From: a bacterium
Lineage (GTDB): Bacteria > Bacteroidota > Ignavibacteria > Kapaibacteriales > UBA2268
Direction of reading: 5' to 3'
DNA: 64,000 nt
NCBI GenBank assembly: GCA_024711295.1
Contig: JANJTB010000032.1
Coordinates: forward strand, 124,001-188,000
Shown here: piece by piece, positions 28,305-36,505 of the stretch
Layout of the letters: the number at the start of each line of letters is the position of its first letter
Position numbering within the stretch: the stretch's first letter is position 1
Program-made: the position numbers and the translations under genes
Notes under the pieces: generated by a model
Seen by the model: the letters and a program-made list of their open reading frames with translations, nothing else
The model's database searches: none
What the model was told of the DNA's origin: nothing

Positions 28305-28939
28305 AAATTATAGAAGTTAAAAATTTAGCCATTAAGGGATGCAAAGTCATCAAATATCAAAGATTTGATGACGAACGCGGATTTTTTGCAGAGAGCTATC
28401 GTAAAAATGATTTTGACACTCATTCCGATACCACCGATTTGAGAAATAAAAACTTCACTCAAATGAACGAATCATTTTCCAAAGCCGGCACTATCCGAGG
28501 CTTACATTTTCAATGGAATCCTTTTATGGCAAAATTAGTTCGTTGCATTAGCGGTCGGATGATTGATTTGTTACTGGATATAAGGGTAGATTCACCTACC
28601 TATGGCAAAATAATTGCATACGATACTAGAAATTCTTTTAGTCATAACACAGGTGAATGGGTTTATGCTCCGGTTGGAATTGCCCACGGAGTATTCTTAC
28701 CCGAAGATACACTAATTGAATACTTTTGCACCGGGCAGTGGAATCCTGATTGTGAAACCGGAATTTCTCCTTTAGCTAATGATATTAGCTGGGACTTGTG
28801 TGATACTGAGGTTTTTGAACTATTGCATAAAACAATTAATTCAGGAAAATTAATAATTAAAGACAAAGACAAAAATGGACATAGTCTTGGTTCGTGGTCT
28901 AAATTGTCAGAATCTAAATTGTTTAAGTTTGAGGCATAA
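28301..28939 (+). CDS. rmlC: RmlC-like dTDP-sugar epimerase with atypical active site
   Basis: 212 aa cupin. RmlC-family hallmarks are DERGFFAESY, RGLHFQ with catalytic His69, KLVRCISG and APVGIAHGV. RmlC epimerises dTDP-4-keto-6-deoxyglucose at C3 and C5. The active site departs from the canon: Tyr141 is kept, but the second Tyr of the usual YY(A)P motif is Trp147 (QWNPD). The usual DPxL segment carrying the His-partner Asp is shortened (GISPLANDISW). It may be a 3- or 5-epimerase variant or act on another dTDP sugar. It sits in order wecB-rmlC-rmlA-rmlB-rmlD, so a rhamnose-type role is the first guess. Confidence 0.8.
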   Translation: MKIIEVKNLAIKGCKVIKYQRFDDERGFFAESYRKNDFDTHSDTTDLRNKNFTQMNESFSKAGTIRGLHFQWNPFMAKLVRCISGRMIDLLLDIRVDSPTYGKIIAYDTRNSFSHNTGEWVYAPVGIAHGVFLPEDTLIEYFCTGQWNPDCETGISPLANDISWDLCDTEVFELLHKTINSGKLIIKDKDKNGHSLGSWSKLSESKLFKFEA

Positions 28940-28941
28940 TC

Positions 28942-29817
28942 ATGAAATCAACTAAAGGAATAATCTTAGCAGGTGGCAAGGGAACACGGCTTTATCCAAT
29001 GACTTATGTATTCAGCAAACAGTTACAACCTGTTTACGACAAACCGATGGTTTATTATCCGTTATCAACACTTATGCTGGCAGGAATAAAAGACATCTTG
29101 ATTATTTCTACCCCGGATGATACACCAAATTTTCAAAAGCTTCTTGGTGATGGCTCTCAATGGGGAATAAATCTGAGTTATATAGTTCAGCAAAATCCTG
29201 CCGGACTTCCACAAGCTTTTATCCTAGGTGAAGAATTCATTGCCAATGATCAGTCTTGCTTAATCCTTGGAGATAATCTTTTTTATGGTAAATTAGATTT
29301 TCTGAGAAAAGGTTTAAACGAAAATTCCGGTGGAACAGTGTTTGCTTATAAAGTTGATAATCCACAAGATTACGGTGTAGTTGAGTTTGATAAAGAAAAC
29401 AAAGTAATCAGTATAGAAGAAAAGCCTAATATACCTAAATCAAACTTTGCGATACCCGGACTATATATTTTTGATAACAGAGCTTCTTTATTTTCAAAAG
29501 AATTAAAACCCAGTCAACGTGGGGAACTGGAAATTACTGACCTCCAAAAATGTTATTTGCAAAATTCAGAACTCAATGTTCAACAAATTGGCAGAGGTGT
29601 TGCCTGGCTGGATACCGGAACACCCGAAGCTTTGCTTGATGCAGCTAATTTTATTCAAGCAATCGAAAAGCGTCAAGGTCTAAAAATTGCATGTTTGGAA
29701 GAAATTGCATTAATCATGAACTTTATAGATGAAAACACTTTTGAAATAGTCGTAAATAATCTTCCAAATTGCGAATACAAAAATTACTGTTTGAAGATTT
29801 TGAAAGAGAGGAAATAA
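28942..29817 (+). CDS. rmlA: Glucose-1-phosphate thymidylyltransferase
   Basis: 291 aa nucleotidyltransferase that makes dTDP-glucose from dTTP and glucose-1-phosphate. Signature LAGGKGTRLYPMT at the N-terminus, then KPMVYYPLS, LGDNLFYG (metal-binding Asp), VEEK-type IEEKPN and GRGVAWLDTGTPEALLDA near the C-terminus. Length matches the short RmlA class. It begins 2 bases after rmlC and its stop overlaps the rmlB start by one base (TAATG). Confidence 0.96.
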   Translation: MKSTKGIILAGGKGTRLYPMTYVFSKQLQPVYDKPMVYYPLSTLMLAGIKDILIISTPDDTPNFQKLLGDGSQWGINLSYIVQQNPAGLPQAFILGEEFIANDQSCLILGDNLFYGKLDFLRKGLNENSGGTVFAYKVDNPQDYGVVEFDKENKVISIEEKPNIPKSNFAIPGLYIFDNRASLFSKELKPSQRGELEITDLQKCYLQNSELNVQQIGRGVAWLDTGTPEALLDAANFIQAIEKRQGLKIACLEEIALIMNFIDENTFEIVVNNLPNCEYKNYCLKILKERK

Positions 29818-30809
29818 TGAAACTGCTTACAACTGGTACTGCAGGCTTTATAGGAAGTGAATTTGTACGACAAGCTGTTGCAAAAGGTTACGATGTCGTA
29901 GTCGTTGATTGCCTGACCTATGCAGGTGACCTTGAAAGGCTGAAATCAGTTAATGGAAATTTTAAATTTTATAACACAGATGTGTCGAACTCAGAAGAAG
30001 TTGACAACATTTTCAAAATTGAGAATCCGGATGCTGTGGTACACTGGGCAGCCGAGACACATGTTGACAGGAGTATTCTTGATGCTTCTCCTTTTATGAA
30101 AACGAATGTATTTGGTACACATGTTCTATTGGATGCTTCAAAAAAATATGGGATCCAAAAATTTATTAATATAGCTACTGATGAAGTATATGGAGAACTT
30201 GGAGAAACAGGCTCATTTTTTGAAAATACTCCTCTCGAACCAAATTCCCCTTACAGTGTAAGTAAAACAAGTGCAGATATGCTTGGCAGAGCGTATTACC
30301 GTACTTATGGGGTACCCGTAGTGACTGCCAGACCGTCAAATAATTACGGACCATGGCAATTCCCTGAGAAACTTGTACCTGTAGTTATACTTAAATCACT
30401 GAATAATGAAAAAATACCCGTCTATGGACAAGGATTAAACGTAAGAGAGTGGCTTTATGTTTCGGACTGTGCAGAAGCAGTGATGACCTTGCTTGAAAAA
30501 GCAGACCCGGGAAGCATTTATAATATCGGAAGCGGGCAGGAACAAAAAAATATTGACGTGGTTAAGAAAATATTAAACCTTCTCGGAAAAGATGATAGTT
30601 CCATTGAATATGTTCAAGATAGGCCCGGTCATGATTTCAGATATTCTCTGAATTATGATAAAATCACAAATGAGTTGGGTTGGAAACCTAAAGTACATTT
30701 TCAAGAAGGTATTGAATCAACAGTTAGGTGGTATCTGGAAAATTTGAAATGGGCAGAGAAAAAGCTAGACTTTCTGAGGGATTACTGGAGTTCAGTATAT
30801 AAGAAATAA
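29817..30809 (+). CDS. rmlB: dTDP-glucose 4,6-dehydratase
   Basis: 330 aa from the ATG at 29817, which overlaps the rmlA stop; the upstream ATG at 29769 is within rmlA. Short-chain dehydrogenase fold: NAD motif TGTAGFIGS, catalytic DEVYGE and YSVSK (Tyr and Lys of YxxxK), plus RPSNNYGPWQFPEKLVP. It converts dTDP-glucose to dTDP-4-keto-6-deoxyglucose. The first motif reads TGTAGFIG instead of the usual TGGAGFIG, a mild change. Confidence 0.96.
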   Translation: MKLLTTGTAGFIGSEFVRQAVAKGYDVVVVDCLTYAGDLERLKSVNGNFKFYNTDVSNSEEVDNIFKIENPDAVVHWAAETHVDRSILDASPFMKTNVFGTHVLLDASKKYGIQKFINIATDEVYGELGETGSFFENTPLEPNSPYSVSKTSADMLGRAYYRTYGVPVVTARPSNNYGPWQFPEKLVPVVILKSLNNEKIPVYGQGLNVREWLYVSDCAEAVMTLLEKADPGSIYNIGSGQEQKNIDVVKKILNLLGKDDSSIEYVQDRPGHDFRYSLNYDKITNELGWKPKVHFQEGIESTVRWYLENLKWAEKKLDFLRDYWSSVYKK

Positions 30810-30830
30810 TTTTTTAATATTTGGAGAATT

Positions 30831-31667
30831 ATGAAGTTCTTGATATTTGGTGATAAAGGACAGTTAGGAAGCTGTTTTAAAGAGATTTTTGAAAAGAATA
30901 GAACAAGGTTTTATGGAGTTGACATAGACCATTGCGATATTAGCGATAAAGAACAAGTCCGCATTTATGTTAAGTCTGAGAAACCAACTGTAATACTTAA
31001 TTGTGCAGCATATAACCTTGTAGATGATGCAGAAACTAACAATGCTCCTGCCTACTCAGCAAATAAGATAGGCACTAAAAACATTGCATTAGTGGCAAAA
31101 GAATTCGGTGCATTTTTTGTTCACTATAGCACTGACTACGTGTTTGACGGTACTAAAGGGAAATTATATGTAGAATCGGATAAAGAAAACCCCGTAAATG
31201 AATATGGTAGAAGTAAATTGGAAGGTGAGATTGCCATAAAAGAAGTTTTGGATGATTATCTGATTTTTAGACTTAGTTGGGTATATGGTAATGGTAAACA
31301 AAATTTCATCCATAAATTCACAGAATGGGCATCCAAAAGTGCTGAGCTAAATATATCTAATGATGAATACTCAATACCAACTTCTGTTGATCTTATAGCT
31401 CAGGCAACTTTAAAAGCTCTTGATCTTAGGCTGTCTGGATTGTTTCATCTAACTGCAAGTGGTTTGGCAAGCCGATTTGATTGGGCTAAAGAAATTGCGA
31501 ATTTATACAAGCTTGAAGTTTCCATAAACCCAGTATCAATTAATACCTTCAATTTGCCTGCAAAACGTCCTCTCAATTCATCAATGTCGAATGAGCTGTT
31601 AAGTACATATATTGGTAAGTTCCCAAACTGGAAGGAAGATTTAGCAAGATTTATCAATAAAAAGTGA
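30831..31667 (+). CDS. rmlD: dTDP-4-dehydrorhamnose reductase
   Basis: 278 aa short-chain reductase that finishes dTDP-L-rhamnose. NAD(P) motif FGDKGQLG at the N-terminus, STDYVFDG, and YxxxK catalytic pair in NEYGRSKLEGE are the family signatures; the C-terminal RPLNSSMSN is also typical. It follows rmlB by 21 bases and ends the operon, convergent with hydC. A short imperfect inverted repeat spans the stop codon (AGTGACTC / GAGCCACT) and could help end transcription. Confidence 0.95.
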   Translation: MKFLIFGDKGQLGSCFKEIFEKNRTRFYGVDIDHCDISDKEQVRIYVKSEKPTVILNCAAYNLVDDAETNNAPAYSANKIGTKNIALVAKEFGAFFVHYSTDYVFDGTKGKLYVESDKENPVNEYGRSKLEGEIAIKEVLDDYLIFRLSWVYGNGKQNFIHKFTEWASKSAELNISNDEYSIPTSVDLIAQATLKALDLRLSGLFHLTASGLASRFDWAKEIANLYKLEVSINPVSINTFNLPAKRPLNSSMSNELLSTYIGKFPNWKEDLARFINKK

Positions 31668-31722
31668 CTCCCGAAATAAATCAAGAGCCACTACCTTATG
31701 TCAATTAACTACATCAAAAATT

Positions 31723-32214
31723 TTAGTCAGTATCCTTAATATCGTGAAGAATTTTTGGTACCTGACCTGGTGATACATTACTGAATACTCGTTCGTTGAT
31801 AGTTACAACAGGTGCTAAAGCACACACACCAATACATCTGGTACCTTCGATTGAAAATAAGCCATCACTGGTTGTTTCACCCATTTCTATACCGAGCTCA
31901 CTCTTGAAAGCTCCAAGTACAGAATCAGCACCTTTAACAAAACAAGCTGTGCCTAAGCAGACAGATACTGAGTATTTGCCACGAGGTTTTAGCTTGAAGT
32001 AATGGTAAAAAGTTGCTACTCCATATACAGTTGCAGTCGGGACTTCGAGGATATGAGCGACTTCATCAATATGAATCTCTGACAAAAAACCATATCTTCC
32101 CTGAACTTTATGAAGCACTGCAATAAGGTATGATTCAGGATGTTCTTCTTTTTTACATTCTTCAATATATTCAATTATATCGTTTTCGAGTGTATATTTT
32201 ACTTCGCAACACAT
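31723..32214 (-). CDS. hydC: [FeFe]-hydrogenase subunit HydC (NuoE-like)
   Basis: 163 aa thioredoxin-like [2Fe-2S] protein of the NuoE/HydC family. The four ligands lie in CLGTACF and CIGVC. The HGRYGFL-like segment (QGRYGFLSEIHIDEVA) and GVATFYHYF are family marks. It overlaps hydA by one base and is the last gene of hydB-hydA-hydC. In the trimeric hydrogenase this subunit helps wire HydB to HydA. Confidence 0.94.
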   Translation of the reverse strand: MCCEVKYTLENDIIEYIEECKKEEHPESYLIAVLHKVQGRYGFLSEIHIDEVAHILEVPTATVYGVATFYHYFKLKPRGKYSVSVCLGTACFVKGADSVLGAFKSELGIEMGETTSDGLFSIEGTRCIGVCALAPVVTINERVFSNVSPGQVPKILHDIKDTD

Positions 32215-33974
32215 TATTTTATCCCCCTTGGTGATTTTGCCTGATAGCTGGTATGCAATAACTCATGAGAGATATGGCTTCCAGGCTTTTCTAAATATTC
32301 ATTATAAATTTGTTTAATAGCAGGATTTTCATGAGATTTACGCAGAGTCTTACCTGAGTCAATATTGTATAAAGCCTGCTGACGAAGTTTGATTATTTCT
32401 TTATCTAAAGGATAAATGTATTTTTCTACATGGCTCAATGGTTGACCACCACCGGCAACACAACCACCCGGACATGCCATTATCTCGATCAAATGGTACT
32501 GCTTATCACCTTTTTTAACTTTTTCGAGAATTGTCTTGGCATTATTTAACCCATTAGCAACCGCAACATTGATTTGAGTACCCTTAATATCTATTGTTGC
32601 TTCTTTTAGTCCTTCAATTGCACGAACATTTTTAAACTCAAGGTTTTCAATAGATTCACCGGTAATCAGTTCGTAAGAGGTACGAAGTGCAGCTTCCATT
32701 ACGCCACCGGTTGAACCAAAAATATCACCAGCACCTGAGGCAATACCCATAGGATTATCAAAATCTTCATCGGGTAAATTCGGGAAATCAACACCGTATG
32801 CTTTGAGCATCCATATTAATTCTCTGGTAGTAAGTACTGCATCAGTATATGGATATCCCGCTTCAGCCTGATGTTCAGGTCGCTTTGCTTCAAACTTTTT
32901 AGCAACACAAGGCATAATGGCAACCATGAATATATCTTTAGGATCCTTGCCTGTTTTCTCTGCATAATAAGTTTTGCTCAAAGTAGATAACATTTGCATT
33001 GGAGACTTACATGTTGAAACATTTGGCAATAATTCAGGGTAGAAATGCTCAACAAAATTTATCCAACCAGGAGAACAAGAAGTAATCAATGGCAACCCTT
33101 CACCACTTTTAATTCTTTGAATAAATTCGTGGCTTTCTTCCATAATTGTAAGATCAGCAGTAAAATCTGTATCAAAAACTGCATCGAAGCCTATTCTTCG
33201 AAGAGCAGCTACCGTTTTTCCTGTGACATGTGTTCCATGAGGTATATCCCAACCTTCACCAATTGCAGCCCTGATTGCAGGAGCAGTTTGAACAACCACA
33301 AACTTATTTCTGTCCTTTAGGGCTTCCCATACAACATCAGTATCATTCTTTTCGATAAATGCAGCAGTTGGACAAACATTTATACACTGGCCACACTTTA
33401 TACAGACAGATTCATCCATAGGAGCCTGGAATGCAGGGGTTACTACAGTGTTGACACCTCTAAACATCTGACTTAGGTTGTGAACACCCTGAATTTCAGA
33501 ACATACTCTTACACATCTGCGGCATAAAATACATTTCTCAGCATCTCTAACTACTGATACATTCGAAAAGTCGATTGGAAATCTTTTTCGAGCACCATCA
33601 AATACTCTATGACGTACACCAAGTTTGTAAGACAAATTTTGAAGCTCACAATTTCCATCTCTTTCACAGGTTAGACAAGCACGCGGGTGATTATCCAGAA
33701 GCAATTCAACTAAATCTCGTCGAGTTTCTCTAATTTCAGGAGAGTTCGTTGTAACTTTCATACCTTCTTGAATTTTTGTTGCACAGGCAGGCAAAAGATT
33801 TCCAAATCCCTCAACCTTGACAGAGCAAATTCTGCACGAACCTTCCGTAGATAAGAAAGGATGATAGCATAACCTTGGTACATGAGCACCAATACTATCA
33901 GCCGCTTCCATAATTGTTTTACCTTCTTCAACAGATACATTTATATCATCTATTATTGCATTTATATATTTCAT
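32214..33974 (-). CDS. hydA: [FeFe]-hydrogenase catalytic subunit HydA (NAD-linked, trimeric type)
   Basis: 586 aa. An N-terminal plant-type [2Fe-2S] domain (C36, C47, C50, C64) and His-Cys [4Fe-4S] site (H96, C100, C103, C109) come first. Two 4Fe-4S clusters follow (CILCRRCVRVC and CIKCGQCINVCP), then the H-cluster domain. L2 is MPCVAKKFE (C356) and L3 is ACPGGCVAGGG (C501, C505). L1 is TSCSPGW at 298-304, not TSCCPxW: S301 replaces the second Cys, and a Cys (C322, STCKSP) occurs where Clostridium CpI has Ala. With hydB and hydC it should couple H2 to NADH, possibly with ferredoxin bifurcation. HydEFG maturases are not in the window. Confidence 0.94.
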   Translation of the reverse strand: MKYINAIIDDINVSVEEGKTIMEAADSIGAHVPRLCYHPFLSTEGSCRICSVKVEGFGNLLPACATKIQEGMKVTTNSPEIRETRRDLVELLLDNHPRACLTCERDGNCELQNLSYKLGVRHRVFDGARKRFPIDFSNVSVVRDAEKCILCRRCVRVCSEIQGVHNLSQMFRGVNTVVTPAFQAPMDESVCIKCGQCINVCPTAAFIEKNDTDVVWEALKDRNKFVVVQTAPAIRAAIGEGWDIPHGTHVTGKTVAALRRIGFDAVFDTDFTADLTIMEESHEFIQRIKSGEGLPLITSCSPGWINFVEHFYPELLPNVSTCKSPMQMLSTLSKTYYAEKTGKDPKDIFMVAIMPCVAKKFEAKRPEHQAEAGYPYTDAVLTTRELIWMLKAYGVDFPNLPDEDFDNPMGIASGAGDIFGSTGGVMEAALRTSYELITGESIENLEFKNVRAIEGLKEATIDIKGTQINVAVANGLNNAKTILEKVKKGDKQYHLIEIMACPGGCVAGGGQPLSHVEKYIYPLDKEIIKLRQQALYNIDSGKTLRKSHENPAIKQIYNEYLEKPGSHISHELLHTSYQAKSPRGIK

Positions 33975-33990
33975 TTTTTATCTCCTATAT

Positions 33991-36174
33991 TTAAATTTTC
34001 TCAATTGCATCAAATTTACAGGAATTGAAGCACTCACCGCATTTAATACAATCCTGTTGTATAATTTCATGTACCTGTTTACGTGCGCCGGTTATACAAG
34101 ATACCGGACATCTGCGGGCACATACCGTACAACCGGTACATTTATCCGGAATAATATAGAAGCTGATAAGTTTCTGGCACTTCTGAGTCGGACATCTATG
34201 CTCTTTGATATGAGTTTCGAATTCCTCCTTGAAGTTGGCAATCATACTTAGTACAGGGTTTGGCGCAGTCTGACCTAAGCCGCAAAGCGAAGTACTTCTG
34301 ATAATTTTGCCAAGTCTTTCAAGCTTTTCCAATGCATCGGGTTCAGCATTACCATTAGTAATTCTTTCCAAAATTTCGAGCATTCTGAAGGTACCTTCTC
34401 TGCAAGGCAAACACTTACCGCAAGACTCATCTTTGGTAAATTCAAGGAAGAATTTTGCAGTCTGAACCATACAATCGGTATCATCAAGAACAATCATACC
34501 TCCTGAACCCATCATCGAACCGATTTCTTTCAGTGTCTCATAATCAATAGGTGTATCTACCCTATGTGCAGGAATGCAACCACCTGATGGACCTCCGGTT
34601 TGGATTGCTTTTAGTTCCTTATCATTAAAAATACCTCCGCCAATATCATAAATTACTTCTCTGAGTGTAGTGCCCATTGGTACTTCTATCAATCCTGTAT
34701 TCTTTACTTTTCCGGCAAGAGCAAAAACCTTCGTTCCTTTACTTCCTTTTGTACCAATTCTGTTGAACCACTCAGATCCATATAACATAATAGCAGGAAC
34801 ATTTGCCCATGTTTCGACATTATTGATACATGTTGGATGCCCCCATAATCCTGATAAAGATGGATATGGCGGACGAATTCTTGGCTGACCTCTTTTACCC
34901 TCAATGGAGTGAATCAGAGCAGTTTCTTCGCCACAGACAAATGCACCGGCACCAAGCCGTATTTCCATATCAAAACTGAAGTCTGATCCAAGTATATTTT
35001 TCCCTAATAAGTTATGTTCTCTTGCCAATTTTAAAGCTTTTTCAATTCTTTCGATAGCTAATGGATATTCAGCACGAATATAAAAATATCCCTTTGTACA
35101 TCCCATAGCATAAGCACCGATAGTCATACCTTCTATGATAGAAAAAGGATCACCTTCGAGTGCGCTTCTATCCATAAATGCACCAGGATCACCCTCGTCT
35201 GCATTACAAATTACGTATTTAACTGGATCATTGCTCAAGGTTGCGGTATTTCGCCATTTAAATCCAGTAGGGAATCCACCACCACCCCTGCCTCTCAGAC
35301 CTGATTTTAGAATTTCGTCAATAATAAAGTTCTTGTCACCTTTGTCTAGAAGAGTTGCGAGAGCTTTATACCCTTGTGCATGTATGTAATCTGCAATATT
35401 TTCTGGGTCTAAAATTCCACAATTCCTGAGTGTTATTCGCGATTGTTTATTAAAAAATGATACATCTCCGTAAAATCTCATATAATCTTCAGTCAGCTGC
35501 TCAGTTTCGATAAGATACTTGTCACATACGATTTTATTCATCAGGTGACTTTCGATAATCTCATCCATAGCTTCTTCAGTTTCGTACCTATAGATTACAT
35601 TTTCGGGAAATACTATCATTACCGCATGTTTATCATCATCTTCGAATTTTGACAAGCCAATATTACCCCCACTTAGAACTCTTATCGAGTCAGAGTGAAA
35701 CCCGTGATTAATCAACTTCTCAATGAATAATTCTCTGAGGTCAATGTGGTCAGGGCGCTTTTCATAGTTAGTTTCGCAGAATGTTACTACATGCTCATAA
35801 AGTATTTCGGTTCTCTTGTCTAACATTAGACTTGGAACCGGTTTGTTTCCAATAATATGTTTTTGAAATATCTCTGCAACCTTGTCAATGGTAACTTTTT
35901 GATACTTCACCGGGAAGTGATCAGGTGCAAATACACCTACAATAGGCTCTTGCGAGCATCTTCCTGTACAACCGGTTTGCTTGATTAATATATCATTTCG
36001 TCCTGATGCTGCAATGAGTTTGTTGAATTCATTACGCACAAGTTCGGCGCCGGCAGCATTTTCACATGTTGCAGAGCCTACCTGAATTATTATTTTATCC
36101 TGCGACTTGGCATCAGTAGAGGCAAAATCCAATTTGCTGACTAAATGATTAAAGTTTTCAAGTATTGATGGCAT
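33991..36174 (-). CDS. hydB: [FeFe]-hydrogenase subunit HydB (NuoF-like) with extra N-terminal domain
   Basis: 727 aa; about 100 residues longer than Thermotoga HydB. The NuoF core holds the FMN/NADH site (SGLRGRGGGGFPTG, GAGAYVCGEE-like GAGAFVCGEETAL) and the N3-type cluster (ESCGKCLPCREGT). The C-terminus adds two 4Fe-4S motifs (CTGCTVCARRCP, CIKCGECFNSC). The N-terminal thioredoxin-like domain has only three of the four [2Fe-2S] Cys (C37, C69, C73). Residues ~125-215 look like a second thioredoxin-like ferredoxin copy without its ligands. It should oxidise or reduce NAD(H). First gene of the operon, with a good Bacteroidota-type promoter upstream. Confidence 0.93.
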   Translation of the reverse strand: MPSILENFNHLVSKLDFASTDAKSQDKIIIQVGSATCENAAGAELVRNEFNKLIAASGRNDILIKQTGCTGRCSQEPIVGVFAPDHFPVKYQKVTIDKVAEIFQKHIIGNKPVPSLMLDKRTEILYEHVVTFCETNYEKRPDHIDLRELFIEKLINHGFHSDSIRVLSGGNIGLSKFEDDDKHAVMIVFPENVIYRYETEEAMDEIIESHLMNKIVCDKYLIETEQLTEDYMRFYGDVSFFNKQSRITLRNCGILDPENIADYIHAQGYKALATLLDKGDKNFIIDEILKSGLRGRGGGGFPTGFKWRNTATLSNDPVKYVICNADEGDPGAFMDRSALEGDPFSIIEGMTIGAYAMGCTKGYFYIRAEYPLAIERIEKALKLAREHNLLGKNILGSDFSFDMEIRLGAGAFVCGEETALIHSIEGKRGQPRIRPPYPSLSGLWGHPTCINNVETWANVPAIMLYGSEWFNRIGTKGSKGTKVFALAGKVKNTGLIEVPMGTTLREVIYDIGGGIFNDKELKAIQTGGPSGGCIPAHRVDTPIDYETLKEIGSMMGSGGMIVLDDTDCMVQTAKFFLEFTKDESCGKCLPCREGTFRMLEILERITNGNAEPDALEKLERLGKIIRSTSLCGLGQTAPNPVLSMIANFKEEFETHIKEHRCPTQKCQKLISFYIIPDKCTGCTVCARRCPVSCITGARKQVHEIIQQDCIKCGECFNSCKFDAIEKI

Positions 36175-36222
36175 TTTTTTCTCCGCCTTACATTTCTTTG
36201 TTATCTTTTTATCAATTATTTG

Positions 36223-36239
36223 TTATGTTTTTCACATAA
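36223..36239. promoter_or_regulatory. Dyad in the hydB leader
   Basis: TTATGT-N5-ACATAA, perfect 6-bp arms, lies 49-65 bases upstream of hydB and just downstream of its predicted start of transcription. The position suits a repressor operator; the protein that binds is unknown. Confidence 0.35.
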
Positions 36240-36255
36240 TACGTACTTTCAGTTA

Positions 36256-36286
36256 CAAAAATAATAAATTATTATGTCACAACAAA
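36256..36286 (-). promoter_or_regulatory. Bacteroidota-type promoter of hydBAC
   Basis: On the minus strand TTTG-N19-TATTTTTG matches the Bacteroidota housekeeping consensus (TTTG at -33, TAnnTTTG at -7) exactly. Predicted start of transcription is about 75 bases before the hydB ATG. This lies in the 331-base hydB-cydA gap, which holds no gene. Confidence 0.65.
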
Positions 36287-36352
36287 TAAAAATCGTATTA
36301 TTTTGTGATTTTTCAGTAGTTTAGATTTGCTATTAATATTTATTAGTCAAAG

Positions 36353-36389
36353 CTAATTATTCAGAATCTAACGTAATCTGAATTATTAG
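36353..36389. promoter_or_regulatory. Long imperfect palindrome upstream of cydA
   Basis: CTAAT-t-ATTCAGA, 11 bases, then TCTGAAT-t-ATTAG: twelve paired positions with one T-T mismatch. It lies 117 bases upstream of cydA and ~180 bases upstream of hydB, between two operons of opposite redox logic. It could be an operator or a hairpin; no T run follows, so a terminator is less likely. Confidence 0.45.
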
Positions 36390-36505
36390 TAACTTATTAA
36401 TGACTGAAACATATTTTTTTCTGTCACTTCTACCCATATTTAATCAATATAATCGTCACTTATTGATATATTTCAGGTATTGAAAATAATATAAGGTTAA
36501 TATAG

